Assembly: GCA_964472855.1 (NCBI GenBank)
Contig: CAYYMJ010000041.1
Coordinates: 1-26,178 of the forward strand
Reading direction: 5' to 3'
Source: Tranquillimonas sp964472855
Lineage (GTDB): Bacteria; Pseudomonadota; Alphaproteobacteria; Rhodobacterales; Rhodobacteraceae
Length of the DNA: 26,178 nt
The position numbers and the translations under genes were made by a program. A model generated the notes under the pieces. The model saw only the letters and a program-made list of their open reading frames with translations, had not been told where the DNA came from and did no database searches. The first letter of the stretch is position 1. Every line of letters begins with the position of its first letter. This document shows, in pieces, positions 14,655 through 22,220 of the stretch.

Positions 14655-15365
14655 TCAGCGGCGAATGAAGGTCAGATAATGCGGCTGGCGACCTTCGCGC
14701 AGCGCTTTGTGCTCGTATCGCGTCGAAATCCAGTCGTCCCAGGGCCGGCGCCAGTCGGCGGCGCGGCGCGCTGTCCAGTCAAAGCCGTGGCGCGGCACCT
14801 GTTCCAGCGTCTGGCGCACATAGTCGGGAATGTCGGTGGCCACCCGCAGCTCGGCGCCCGGCGCCATGACCCGGGCCAGCGCGCTCAGATGGTCGGGCGT
14901 GACAAAACGGCGCCGGTGGTGGCGCGCCTTGGGCCAGGGGTCTGGATACAGCAGAAACGCCCGCTCGATCGCCCCCGTCGGCAAGACGTCGAACAGGTCG
15001 CGCGCGTCGTCGGGGTGGATGGCCACGTTCGACACACCCGCCCGGCGGATGGCGCCCAGCGCCATGGCCACACCGTTGACAAAGGGTTCGCACCCAATCA
15101 GCGCCACGCCGGGATTGGCGGCGGCCTGATGCACCAGATGTTCGCCGCCGCCAAAACCGATTTCCAGCCACAGCGGCCGGTCGCCAAAGCGCGCCGCGAT
15201 GTCCAGCGGCCGGCGGTCGGGGTTTTCGTCCCAACTCACCGGGCCCGGAGACAGCGCGGCCAGGTCCTCGTCAAGACAGACCCGCTGGCTGTCGCGCAGC
15301 GTCTTGCCGCGGCGGCGGCCATAGATATTGCGCCAGGGCGCCCCGGATGGGTGGTGGTCGCTCAT
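14655..15365 (-). CDS. trmB: tRNA (guanine-N7-)-methyltransferase
   Basis: The product is 236 aa. It uses S-adenosylmethionine to make m7G46 in the variable loop of tRNA. The SAM-binding motif LEIGFGGGEH is at residues 67-76, and the family signature YPDPWPKARHHRRRF is at 140-154, with conserved RRFVTPDHL after it. The N-terminus (WRNIYGRRRGKTL) is also typical. It is the last gene of metK - ClpP-like - trmB, starting 12 bases after the previous stop, so its expression is expected to follow the SAM-sensing switch in front of metK. Repeat R3 directly follows its stop codon. Confidence 0.96.
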   Translation of the reverse strand: MSDHHPSGAPWRNIYGRRRGKTLRDSQRVCLDEDLAALSPGPVSWDENPDRRPLDIAARFGDRPLWLEIGFGGGEHLVHQAAANPGVALIGCEPFVNGVAMALGAIRRAGVSNVAIHPDDARDLFDVLPTGAIERAFLLYPDPWPKARHHRRRFVTPDHLSALARVMAPGAELRVATDIPDYVRQTLEQVPRHGFDWTARRAADWRRPWDDWISTRYEHKALREGRQPHYLTFIRR

Positions 15366-15377
15366 GGGCCGGGCCGG

Positions 15378-16019
15378 TTATTCGGTCAGCACGCCCGCCG
15401 CCAGCAGCCGCGCGCGATAGGGATACCACATGTCATCGGTGCTCGCCTTCAGCGATTCGATGGCAAAGTCAGAGCTGACGCCGCGCCCGGTCATGAAGAT
15501 CAGCCGCTCGTAAATCTCGGTCTGGGTATCTTCGTAGACCCAGGACACAAAGTCGAACGGGTTGGCCCAGCCTTCGTCCTTGGCGAGGCTGTCGAAATAA
15601 TCGCGCGCGCCCTCGGGGCTCCAGGAGGTCTGGTGAAAGCCGATGCGCCCGCCGCGCACCAGCCGCCGGTCGGTGCCGCCCATGAACACATAGGCGCAGG
15701 CGCTGGAACATTCGCCCAGCACCTCGGTATCCAGTTCAAAGTCGATCAGCACGCCGGCCATGTCGAAGGCGGTGAAATAGTCGCCGCCCTCGCTGTTCAG
15801 CCGCAGCGTGGTGATGCCGGGATTGGCGCGCAGCAGCTTGACCAGCGCGTCAATGTCGCCGCGGTCGATGCCGGCCTCGGCCAGCGGAATGCCCGGACCG
15901 TCGGTGTCGTAAATCACGGTCGCGCCCTTGACGCGGAACTTTTCCGCCGCCACCGCCTGCCCCGCCGCCAGCAGGACGCCGGCCAGCGCCAGCAGAACCG
16001 GGGTCAGGCGCCGGCCCAT
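15378..16019 (-). CDS. Secreted protein with ClpP/crotonase-like fold
   Basis: The product is 213 aa with a signal peptide (residues 1-25, AVAA before Glu). It resembles the predicted periplasmic ClpP-class proteins of COG3904. TLRLNSEGGD at 71-80 matches the glycine-rich strand of ClpP. GECSSACAYVFMGG at 102-115 lies where the nucleophile helix is expected (S106 in the serine position), and RIGFHQ at 125-130 gives a candidate catalytic His129. Two cysteines (C104 and C108) frame the serine, which is odd for ClpP and could form a disulfide in the periplasm. Whether it is an active protease is unknown. It starts 3 bases after the metK stop, so it is co-transcribed with metK and trmB. Confidence 0.85.
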   Translation of the reverse strand: MGRRLTPVLLALAGVLLAAGQAVAAEKFRVKGATVIYDTDGPGIPLAEAGIDRGDIDALVKLLRANPGITTLRLNSEGGDYFTAFDMAGVLIDFELDTEVLGECSSACAYVFMGGTDRRLVRGGRIGFHQTSWSPEGARDYFDSLAKDEGWANPFDFVSWVYEDTQTEIYERLIFMTGRGVSSDFAIESLKASTDDMWYPYRARLLAAGVLTE

Positions 16020-16022
16020 GGC

Positions 16023-17204
16023 TCAGACCGCCTTTTTCAGGGCGTCGACCAGATCGGTCCGCTCCCAGCTGAAACCGCCGTCGGCCTCGGGTGCGCGGCC
16101 GAAATGCCCATAGGCCGAGGTGCGGCTATAGATCGGGCGGTTCAGCGACAGATGCTCGCGGATGCCGCGCGGCGACAGGTCCATCACCTGCGGAATCGCC
16201 GCCTCGATCGCGACGGCGTCAACCTGGCCGGTGCCGTGGGTATCGGCATAAATCGACAGGGGCTTGGACACGCCGATAGCATAGCTCAGCTGAATCGTGC
16301 AGCGTTCGGCCATGCCGGCGGCGACGACATTCTTGGCCAGATAACGCGCGGCATAGGCGGCCGAACGGTCCACCTTGGTCGGGTCCTTGCCGGAAAAGGC
16401 GCCGCCGCCGTGCGGCGCGGCGCCGCCATAGGTATCGACGATGATCTTGCGCCCGGTCAGGCCGGCGTCGCCATCTGGGCCGCCGATCACGAAGGTGCCG
16501 GTCGGGTTGACCCACCATTGCGTGTTTTCGGTGATCCATTCGGCCGGCAGAACGTCACGGATATGCGGCTCGACCACGGCGCGGATCATGTCCGAGCCCT
16601 GGTCTTCGCTGGCATGCTGGGTCGACAGCACGATCGAGGTCACCTCGACCGGCTTGCCGTCTTCATAGCGCAGCGTCAGCTGCGACTTGGCGTCAGGGCG
16701 CAGCGCCGGCTCGGCCCCCGATTTCCGCACCTCGGCCAGACGGCGCAGGATGGCATGGGAATACTGGATCGGGGCCGGCATCAACTCGGGCGTTTCAAGG
16801 GTGGCATAGCCGAACATGATGCCCTGATCGCCCGCGCCTTCGTCCTTGTTCGAACCCGCATCGACCCCTTGGGCGATATGGGCCGACTGTTCGTGCAGGA
16901 AATTCGAGACATTGCAGGTGTTCCAGTGGAACTTGTCCTGTTCATAACCGATGTCGCGGATGCAGTCGCGGGCGATCTGCTCGATCCGGCCCATGTATTC
17001 CTTGAGCTTGGCCTTGTCGGACAGCCCGACTTCGCCGCCGATGACGACCTGGTTGGTAGTGGCAAAGGTCTCGCAGGCGACGCGGGCCTCGGGTTCTTCG
17101 CTGATCAGGGCGTCAAGGACGGCGTCGGAAATCCGATCGCAAACCTTGTCGGGATGGCCCTCGGACACCGATTCCGAGGTGAAAACATAATTCTGACGGC
17201 TCAT
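16023..17204 (-). CDS. metK: S-adenosylmethionine synthetase
   Basis: The product is 393 aa. It makes S-adenosylmethionine from methionine and ATP as a cytoplasmic tetramer. GHPDK is at residues 16-20, the ATP-binding GAGDQG follows, and the C-terminal domain has GGPDGDAGLTGRKIIVDTYGG and GGGAFSGKDPTKVDRSAAY with the metal and phosphate ligands. The ATG at 17204 gives the family start MSRQNYVFTSESVSEGHPDK; a longer frame upstream would run through the riboswitch. GGAG lies 7 bases before the start, inside that switch. It is first in an operon with the ClpP-like and trmB genes. Confidence 0.98.
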   Translation of the reverse strand: MSRQNYVFTSESVSEGHPDKVCDRISDAVLDALISEEPEARVACETFATTNQVVIGGEVGLSDKAKLKEYMGRIEQIARDCIRDIGYEQDKFHWNTCNVSNFLHEQSAHIAQGVDAGSNKDEGAGDQGIMFGYATLETPELMPAPIQYSHAILRRLAEVRKSGAEPALRPDAKSQLTLRYEDGKPVEVTSIVLSTQHASEDQGSDMIRAVVEPHIRDVLPAEWITENTQWWVNPTGTFVIGGPDGDAGLTGRKIIVDTYGGAAPHGGGAFSGKDPTKVDRSAAYAARYLAKNVVAAGMAERCTIQLSYAIGVSKPLSIYADTHGTGQVDAVAIEAAIPQVMDLSPRGIREHLSLNRPIYSRTSAYGHFGRAPEADGGFSWERTDLVDALKKAV

Positions 17205-17209
17205 GAAGA

Positions 17210-17257
17210 CGCTCCATTGCAATATAGCCCGTCGCGCCAGGAAGCCGTTGCAACGGG
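17210..17257 (-). promoter_or_regulatory. SAM/SAH-type riboswitch in front of metK
   Basis: On the minus strand CCCGTTGC (17257-17250) and GCGACGGG (17235-17228) form an 8-bp stem with one G-T pair. It encloses AACGGCTTCCTGGC (17249-17236), which is the same as the conserved loop of the SAM/SAH riboswitch class. After a linker, CAATGGAGCG (17219-17210) holds the ribosome site GGAG; its GGAGC can pair with GCTTCC of the loop to form the pseudoknot of this class. Ligand binding would hide the ribosome site and shut metK translation. The linker between the stem and the GGAG part is longer than in the best-known short examples. Confidence 0.88.
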
Positions 17258-17268
17258 GGGTCCCGACT

Positions 17269-17297
17269 GCGTTACGCATGCGGGCGCCGGGAATCAA
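17269..17297 (-). promoter_or_regulatory. Predicted promoter of the metK operon
   Basis: On the minus strand TTGATT (17297-17292) and TAACGC (17274-17269) are 17 bases apart. A start a few bases further on would place the riboswitch at the very 5' end of the transcript. The -35 overlaps the lnt stop codon. Confidence 0.4.
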
Positions 17298-18823
17298 TCG
17301 ACTTTTCGGCGCCGGGTCGCGAATACCGCAACGAAAGTCGCCAGAAAAAGCGCCAGCCACGGCCACTCGCCGCTGCGCGCATAGGGCGTGGGCGGGCGCG
17401 CCGCCGGCAGGCGCGCGTCAAGGTAACCGGCGACACCCAGCGGCAGCATGGCCGTGATCCGTCCGCCGGGATCGATCATCGCCGACACGCCGGTATTGGC
17501 CACCCGCACCATGGGCAGCCCCGTTTCCACGGCGCGGAACCGCGCCTGCGCCAGGTGCTGGTAGGGCCCCGAGAAGGTGCCGAACCAGGCGTCGTTGGTC
17601 ATCGCCAGCAGCCAGTCGGGCCGCGCTGGCGCCGTGCGCACATCGCGGGGAAAGATGGCCTCGTAACAGATCAGTGGCAGCGCCCGCCCAAGGCCCCCGA
17701 GATGCAGCAGCGCCGGGCCGGGACCGGGGGAAAACCCATAGCCGTCTGCGCGGGCATAGCTGGGCAGGCCGACCAGCGTGGCCAGGCCGCCGGCGGGAAT
17801 AAACTCGCCGAAGGGCACGAGATGGTGCTTGTCGTAAAGCGCGTCGATGTGGCCGCCGGCCCCGATCACGGCGGCACTGTTGTATTTCACCGCCCCCTCG
17901 GGGCGCACGCCGCCCACCACCACCCGCACGCCGGCGGCGGCCTCGGCGATCTGCGCCAGCGCCGGATGGCCCGGGGTCAGCCGCCACGGCACCGCGGTTT
18001 CGGGCCAGATCACAAGGTCGGGCCGGTTGTCGGCGGCAGCGGCGGTAAAGGCGACCTGCCGGTCGAAAAAGCCGTGGGCAAAGTCGGGGTGCCATTTCTT
18101 GTCTTGCGGCGCGTTGGGCTGCACCAGCCGCACCAGCGGCGCATCGGCGGCCACGGGGTCGGGCCGGTCCAGCAGCCACCCCGCCGCCAGCGGCACGCCC
18201 AAGGGCACGATCAGCGCCAGCAACCGCAGCGGCCTGCCGCCCCGCACAAAGGCGGCGGCCAGCCCGGTCAGCAACAGGGCCAGCGCGGTCAGCCCATATG
18301 GACCCGTCAGGGCCGCGATACGTATCGCCGGGGTTTCGCTGAACACATAGGCCGGCATGGCCCAAGGAAAGCCACCGGCAAGCTTGCCGCGCGCCAGTTC
18401 GGCCAGCGCCAGCGCCGCCGCCCATGCCAGCGCCAGCGCCAGCCCGTTGCGGGCCAGCGCCGCACGCCGCGCCGCCGCGAAAGCCGCGCCCCAGAACAGC
18501 GACAGCCCCGCCACCATGGCGAACAGGGCAAAGGGCGCCATCCATCCCTGCCGGGCGGCGTCGACCAGAAAGGGTTCGACCAGCCAGTGCAGCGCCACGG
18601 TGAAATAGCCCAGCCCCGCCAGAAACCCCACCCGCGCCGCGCGGCGCCAGTCATCGGCGCCCGCCAGCAGCAGGAACATCAGGGCAAAGCCGGCCAGCGA
18701 CAGCGGCAGCAGCGAAAAGGGCACATGCCCCAGCCCTGCCAAGGCCCCGGACAGCAGGCACAACAGGGCCCGCGCCCGCCGCGACGCGCCGTCCAGCCGG
18801 CGCCACAGCGACGTGGCCGTCAC
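17294..18823 (-). CDS. lnt: Apolipoprotein N-acyltransferase
   Basis: The product is 509 aa. It adds the third acyl chain to the N-terminal cysteine of lipoproteins at the periplasmic face of the inner membrane. An N-terminal half of several membrane helices (about 20-215) is followed by a nitrilase-fold domain with the catalytic triad E275 (VIWPETAVPW), K332 (LYDKHHLVPFGE) and C386 (LICYEAIFP). A last helix lies near the C-terminus (WLALFLATFVAVFA). The GTG at 18823 begins one base after the corC stop and gives the expected length; the frame upstream lies inside corC. It acts on lipoproteins such as the one encoded at 23462. Confidence 0.95.
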   Translation of the reverse strand: MTATSLWRRLDGASRRARALLCLLSGALAGLGHVPFSLLPLSLAGFALMFLLLAGADDWRRAARVGFLAGLGYFTVALHWLVEPFLVDAARQGWMAPFALFAMVAGLSLFWGAAFAAARRAALARNGLALALAWAAALALAELARGKLAGGFPWAMPAYVFSETPAIRIAALTGPYGLTALALLLTGLAAAFVRGGRPLRLLALIVPLGVPLAAGWLLDRPDPVAADAPLVRLVQPNAPQDKKWHPDFAHGFFDRQVAFTAAAADNRPDLVIWPETAVPWRLTPGHPALAQIAEAAAGVRVVVGGVRPEGAVKYNSAAVIGAGGHIDALYDKHHLVPFGEFIPAGGLATLVGLPSYARADGYGFSPGPGPALLHLGGLGRALPLICYEAIFPRDVRTAPARPDWLLAMTNDAWFGTFSGPYQHLAQARFRAVETGLPMVRVANTGVSAMIDPGGRITAMLPLGVAGYLDARLPAARPPTPYARSGEWPWLALFLATFVAVFATRRRKVD

Positions 18824-18824
18824 C

Positions 18825-19712
18825 TCAGCCGCCCTTGGGCAGGCACACGCGCAACCGCTTGATCCGCCGGGGATCGGCGTCGAGGATCTCGAACTCGGCG
18901 CCCGAGGGGTGGGGAATGACCTCGCCCCGGGTGGGCACCCGCCCGCACAGCACAAACAACACGCCGCCCAGCGTGTCGATCTCTTCCTCGTCCTGGGCAT
19001 CGACCAGCTTCAGGCCGATCTCGGCCTCGAATTCGTCCAGCGGCGTGCGCGCGAGCGCCAGATACGAGCCGCCGGGCTCGCGGGTCCACAGCTCTTCGTC
19101 GGCGCTGTCATGCTCGTCCTCGATCTCGCCGACCACCTGCTCGATCAGGTCCTCGATGGTCAGCAGCCCGTCGACCCCGCCATATTCGTCGATCACCAGC
19201 GCCATGTGCCGCCGCTCGCTTTGCATGCGCTGCAACAGGACGCTGAGCGGCATCGACGGCGGCACGAAAAGCAGTGGGCGCAGCAGTGGTTCAAAATTGA
19301 AATCCGGCTGGTCGCCGTTAAAGCCGTGCTGCAGCGCGAAATCTTTCATGTGAATCAAGCCAAGCGGATGGTCCAGCGTTTCGCGGTAGACCGGCAGGCG
19401 CGACAGACCGCTTTCGCGGAAGACCGAGACCAGCTTGTCCTTGGCGATGTCCTCGGGAACCGAGACGATCTCGACAGCCGGGATGGCCACGTCCTCGACC
19501 CGCAGGCGGCGCAGGTTGGACATGGCCGCGCGTTCAGGCGCCGCCGGAGCCAGCCCCACGACGGTTTCAACCTCGGCCCCGTCGCCCGGCTGGGCGGAAC
19601 CGAAGGCATCGGCAATTCGTTTGAGAAAGCCGCCCCTGGGCGGCATGTCAGGCTGTTCGATAAGTTGCGCGCGATGCGCTGCCCCAGACGACCCTTCGGT
19701 CACGTCGACCAT
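18825..19712 (-). CDS. corC: CBS-domain CorC/HlyC-type protein (hemolysin-like)
   Basis: The product is 295 aa from the ATG at 19712. Two CBS domains are seen at about residues 70-190 (VAIPAVEIVSVPED, SRLPVYRETLDHPLGLIHMKD, then MALVIDEYGGVDGLLTIEDLIEQVVGEIEDEHD). They are followed by the CorC_HlyC C-terminal domain (GSYLALARTPLDEFEAEIG... DTLGGVLF... VIPHPSGAEFEI). Such proteins are linked to magnesium/cobalt homeostasis, and the phoH-ybeY-corC-lnt order is conserved. There is no membrane segment, so it is the soluble short type. The start is uncertain: ATG at 19724 or TTG at 19787 would overlap or approach ybeY. The chosen ATG has GGAAGG just upstream. Confidence 0.9.
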   Translation of the reverse strand: MVDVTEGSSGAAHRAQLIEQPDMPPRGGFLKRIADAFGSAQPGDGAEVETVVGLAPAAPERAAMSNLRRLRVEDVAIPAVEIVSVPEDIAKDKLVSVFRESGLSRLPVYRETLDHPLGLIHMKDFALQHGFNGDQPDFNFEPLLRPLLFVPPSMPLSVLLQRMQSERRHMALVIDEYGGVDGLLTIEDLIEQVVGEIEDEHDSADEELWTREPGGSYLALARTPLDEFEAEIGLKLVDAQDEEEIDTLGGVLFVLCGRVPTRGEVIPHPSGAEFEILDADPRRIKRLRVCLPKGG

Positions 19713-19755
19713 CGTCCCTTCCATCGTGATGAGGCGCTCGCGGCCCCGGTTGCCG

Positions 19756-20244
19756 CTAATATGGGGACGGATCCCCAAGATTGCCAAGAATTTCCACCTC
19801 GAGCCCCTCCATCAGGGCCGCATCTGCATCGGTTTCGTGATCATAACCCAACAGATGCAGGGTCGCATGCACGATCAGGTGGCGGATATGGGCCGCCATG
19901 GGCCTGGCGGCGGCGGCGGCCTCGGCCGCGCAGGTTTCCCACGCAATGGCAATATCGCCCAGTTCGTCGCCCAAAGGCGGGTGCGGCTGCCCGCCGGGCT
20001 GGTCGGGGCCCAGCGCCTCGGCCGGCCATGACAGCACATTGGTGGGCACCGGCTTGCCGCGAAAACCGGCGTTCAGCGCCGCGATGCGCCGGTTGTTGCA
20101 GCCCATGACCACAACCTCGGCCGTGGCGGCAATGCCCATGTGCCGCAGAACCGCGCCCACTGCCTGACCGGCCAGCGGGGCAAGGCCGGCATCCTGCCAG
20201 CGCCGGTCTTCGATCACGGTGTCGACCTGTGGCGTCACGGGCAT
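19756..20244 (-). CDS. ybeY: Endoribonuclease / rRNA maturation factor YbeY
   Basis: The product is 162 aa. YbeY is a zinc-dependent RNase that takes part in 16S rRNA 3'-end maturation and 70S quality control. The zinc motif H-x3-H-x5-H is complete: H126, H130 and H136 in HATLHLLGYDHETD. Upstream, NRRIAALNAGFRGKPVPTNVLSWPA and GDIAIAWET are also family-typical. Its ATG shares the A of the previous gene's TGA (TGATG), so it is coupled to the methyltransferase gene. It is longer than E. coli YbeY by a small margin. Confidence 0.96.
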   Translation of the reverse strand: MPVTPQVDTVIEDRRWQDAGLAPLAGQAVGAVLRHMGIAATAEVVVMGCNNRRIAALNAGFRGKPVPTNVLSWPAEALGPDQPGGQPHPPLGDELGDIAIAWETCAAEAAAAARPMAAHIRHLIVHATLHLLGYDHETDADAALMEGLEVEILGNLGDPSPY

Positions 20245-20873
20245 CAGGCCAGCTTCAGGCTAAGGCCCATGGCGCCCCGGCGCTGCATCAGCCAGCCGCC
20301 GCCGGGACGCATGCGCCGCACATAGGGCCCGGCCGCGACATGGTTCAGGTTGTCGGCAATCACCAGCCCGCCGACCGGCATTCGCGGGCCGACAAGGTCC
20401 AGCACTTCGGTATACATGCCTTTCCAGCCGTCCAGCAGCAACAGATCGACCGGCCCGCCGACCGACGCCAGCGTTTCGCGCGCATCGCCTTCCAGAAGCG
20501 TGACGATATCGGCCACGCCGGCCCGGTTCAGCGTGTCGCGCAGGGCGGCGCATTTGCGCGGGTGAACCTCGGTCGTGGTCACTTGGCCGCCGTTGGCCCG
20601 CGCCGCTGCTGCCAGATACAGCGTGCTGACCCCGAACGACGCGCCGAACTCGACGATATTGCGCGCGCCCATCGCCCGGGCCACGACATAGACCAGCTCG
20701 GCCTCGTCGGGCGACAACGCCAGATATTCCGAGCCGAGCCGCACCAGATCGTCGACATCCTCGCCGGGTTCAAAGCCGCCACGTTCGGCCCGCGCGGCGT
20801 CGGATGCCCGCGCCGCGTCATGCAGCCGGGCGATTTCGGCCGCCAGTTGCGGGTCGTCAGGCTGCCAGTGCAT
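20244..20873 (-). CDS. SAM-dependent O-methyltransferase-like protein
   Basis: The product is 209 aa with a Rossmann-type methyltransferase core. Motif I is VEFGASFGVSTLYLA at about residues 73-87, then TTTEVHPRKCAALR, then VTLLEGDARETLA and a DLLLLDGWKGMY strand where O-methyltransferases of the family-3 type carry their metal-binding acidic residue. The substrate is unknown. It overlaps both neighbours by one base (TGATG at phoH and again at ybeY), so it is fully built into the phoH-ybeY operon. It is not part of the conserved core order, and the tight coupling hints at a role linked to RNA or ribosome maturation; that is only inference. Confidence 0.85.
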   Translation of the reverse strand: MHWQPDDPQLAAEIARLHDAARASDAARAERGGFEPGEDVDDLVRLGSEYLALSPDEAELVYVVARAMGARNIVEFGASFGVSTLYLAAAARANGGQVTTTEVHPRKCAALRDTLNRAGVADIVTLLEGDARETLASVGGPVDLLLLDGWKGMYTEVLDLVGPRMPVGGLVIADNLNHVAAGPYVRRMRPGGGWLMQRRGAMGLSLKLA

Positions 20874-21889
20874 CAGGCGGGGCCGTCGCGGTCATAGGCT
20901 TCGATGATCGCCGCCACCAGCGGGTGGCGCACGACATCCCTGGCCGTGAAATAGTTGAAACCGATGGCGTCGACCGATGTCAGCAGCCTTTCGGCGTCGG
21001 ACAGGCCCGAAGCCACGCCGCGCGGCAGGTCAACCTGGCTGCGGTCGCCGGTCACCACCATGCGGCTGCCTTCGCCCAGCCGGGTCAGGAACATCTTCAT
21101 CTGCATCGCGGTGGCATTCTGCGCCTCGTCCAGCACCACAAAGGCCCGCGACAGCGTGCGCCCGCGCATGAAGGCCAGCGGCGCAATCTCGATCTTCTTG
21201 TCCTCGATCAGCTTGGCCATCTGCTTGCCGGGCAGAAAATCGTTCAGCGCGTCGTAAAGCGGCTGCATGTAGGGATCGACCTTGTCCTTCATGTCGCCGG
21301 GCAGGAAACCCAGACGTTCGCCGGCCTCGACCGCCGGGCGGCTGAGGATGATGCGTTCCACATGCCCGCCAAGGAACATGTTCACGCCCACGGCCACGGC
21401 CAGATAGGTCTTGCCCGTCCCGGCCGGGCCGATGCCAAAGGCCAGTTGGTTGGCGAACAGCGACTGGACATAGGCCTTTTGCGCGTCGGTGCGCGGTTCG
21501 ACGGTTTTCTTGCGGGTCTTGATTTCCAGCTTGCCGCCGCGAAACAGCTCCATCTGGTCACCGTTGCGCGTGCCGGTGCCGTTGCCCGTGCCCGGGTCCA
21601 TGCGGATCTCGGCGTCGATGGCGCCATCGTCCAGCCCGCGCCCGCCCTCCAGCCGTTCATAAAGCGCGCGCAAGACCTCGATCGCCTTTGTGCGACTGTC
21701 GGTTTCGCCGATCACGGCAACGATATTGCCGCGCCGCAGGATCTGCACGCCAAGGCGTTGTTCGATTTGTGCAAGGTTGCGGTCGAATTCACCGCAAAGC
21801 TCGATCAGAAGCCGGTTGTCGGGAAATTCCAGAAGCGTTTCCTGCACGTCCTCGGGAAATGGCGGGGTGGTCAGCGCGCTAATGGCCAA
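20873..21889 (-). CDS. PhoH-like ATPase
   Basis: The product is 338 aa. It is a P-loop ATPase of the PhoH family, often encoded before ybeY and thought to work in RNA metabolism. Walker A GPAGTGKT is at 154-161, FVVLDEAQN forms Walker B, and VTGDRSQVDLPRG is the conserved sensor region. An N-terminal KH-like part (LGVQILRRGNIVAVIGE) precedes the ATPase. A Gly/Thr/Asn-rich linker sits at about 99-110. The start is a TTG at 21889 with AGGAG 5 bases upstream, giving MAISALTTPPFPED; the longer frame is non-coding. It heads the phoH-MT-ybeY-corC-lnt operon. The 331-base gap to the divergent VCBS gene must hold both promoters; its A/T-rich part is 22081-22110, but no clear -35/-10 pair was found. 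Confidence 0.95.
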   Translation of the reverse strand: MAISALTTPPFPEDVQETLLEFPDNRLLIELCGEFDRNLAQIEQRLGVQILRRGNIVAVIGETDSRTKAIEVLRALYERLEGGRGLDDGAIDAEIRMDPGTGNGTGTRNGDQMELFRGGKLEIKTRKKTVEPRTDAQKAYVQSLFANQLAFGIGPAGTGKTYLAVAVGVNMFLGGHVERIILSRPAVEAGERLGFLPGDMKDKVDPYMQPLYDALNDFLPGKQMAKLIEDKKIEIAPLAFMRGRTLSRAFVVLDEAQNATAMQMKMFLTRLGEGSRMVVTGDRSQVDLPRGVASGLSDAERLLTSVDAIGFNYFTARDVVRHPLVAAIIEAYDRDGPA

Positions 21890-22220
21890 AGGCTCTCCTG
21901 CATCGCGGGTTGCGTCGTGGCCATGGTGCCCGCAGACGTGCGGCTGTGCAAGGCACGGCGCGCGGCGTTGCGGCGCATTCAACCGGCTGGATCGACCGGC
22001 CCGGAACATTTTCCCGAGCGCTTGGGCCCGGCGACAACGGCATCGAATCAGGCCCGTTGATTCGGGTCCGCTGGGCCAGAAAGATTAACAATTCATATAC
22101 ATTAGCGGAATGCGTAGACGGAAAATGCCGCTTTGTGGTAATTTTACCGGAATATTCGCAACCGCGCCAAGGAAAGCCGCGCAATTGGACAGCACGATTG
22201 GACGCGAAGGAGGTCACGTC

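Noticed and set aside
14553..17384. Very long plus-strand open frames (also 2259-3851, 7596-9650, 11755-13284 and 12140-14443)
   Set aside because: They lie opposite metK, trmB, trpB, rpsA, aroA and the amidohydrolase gene, whose products are clearly recognised. High-GC DNA leaves the opposite strand free of stop codons; the frames are Arg/His/Gly/Pro-rich with no domain.
22084..22101. Possible CtrA-type site (TTAA, 7 bases, TATA) upstream of the VCBS gene
   Set aside because: The second half-site is TATA, not TTAA, and one imperfect match in an A/T-rich stretch is not enough.
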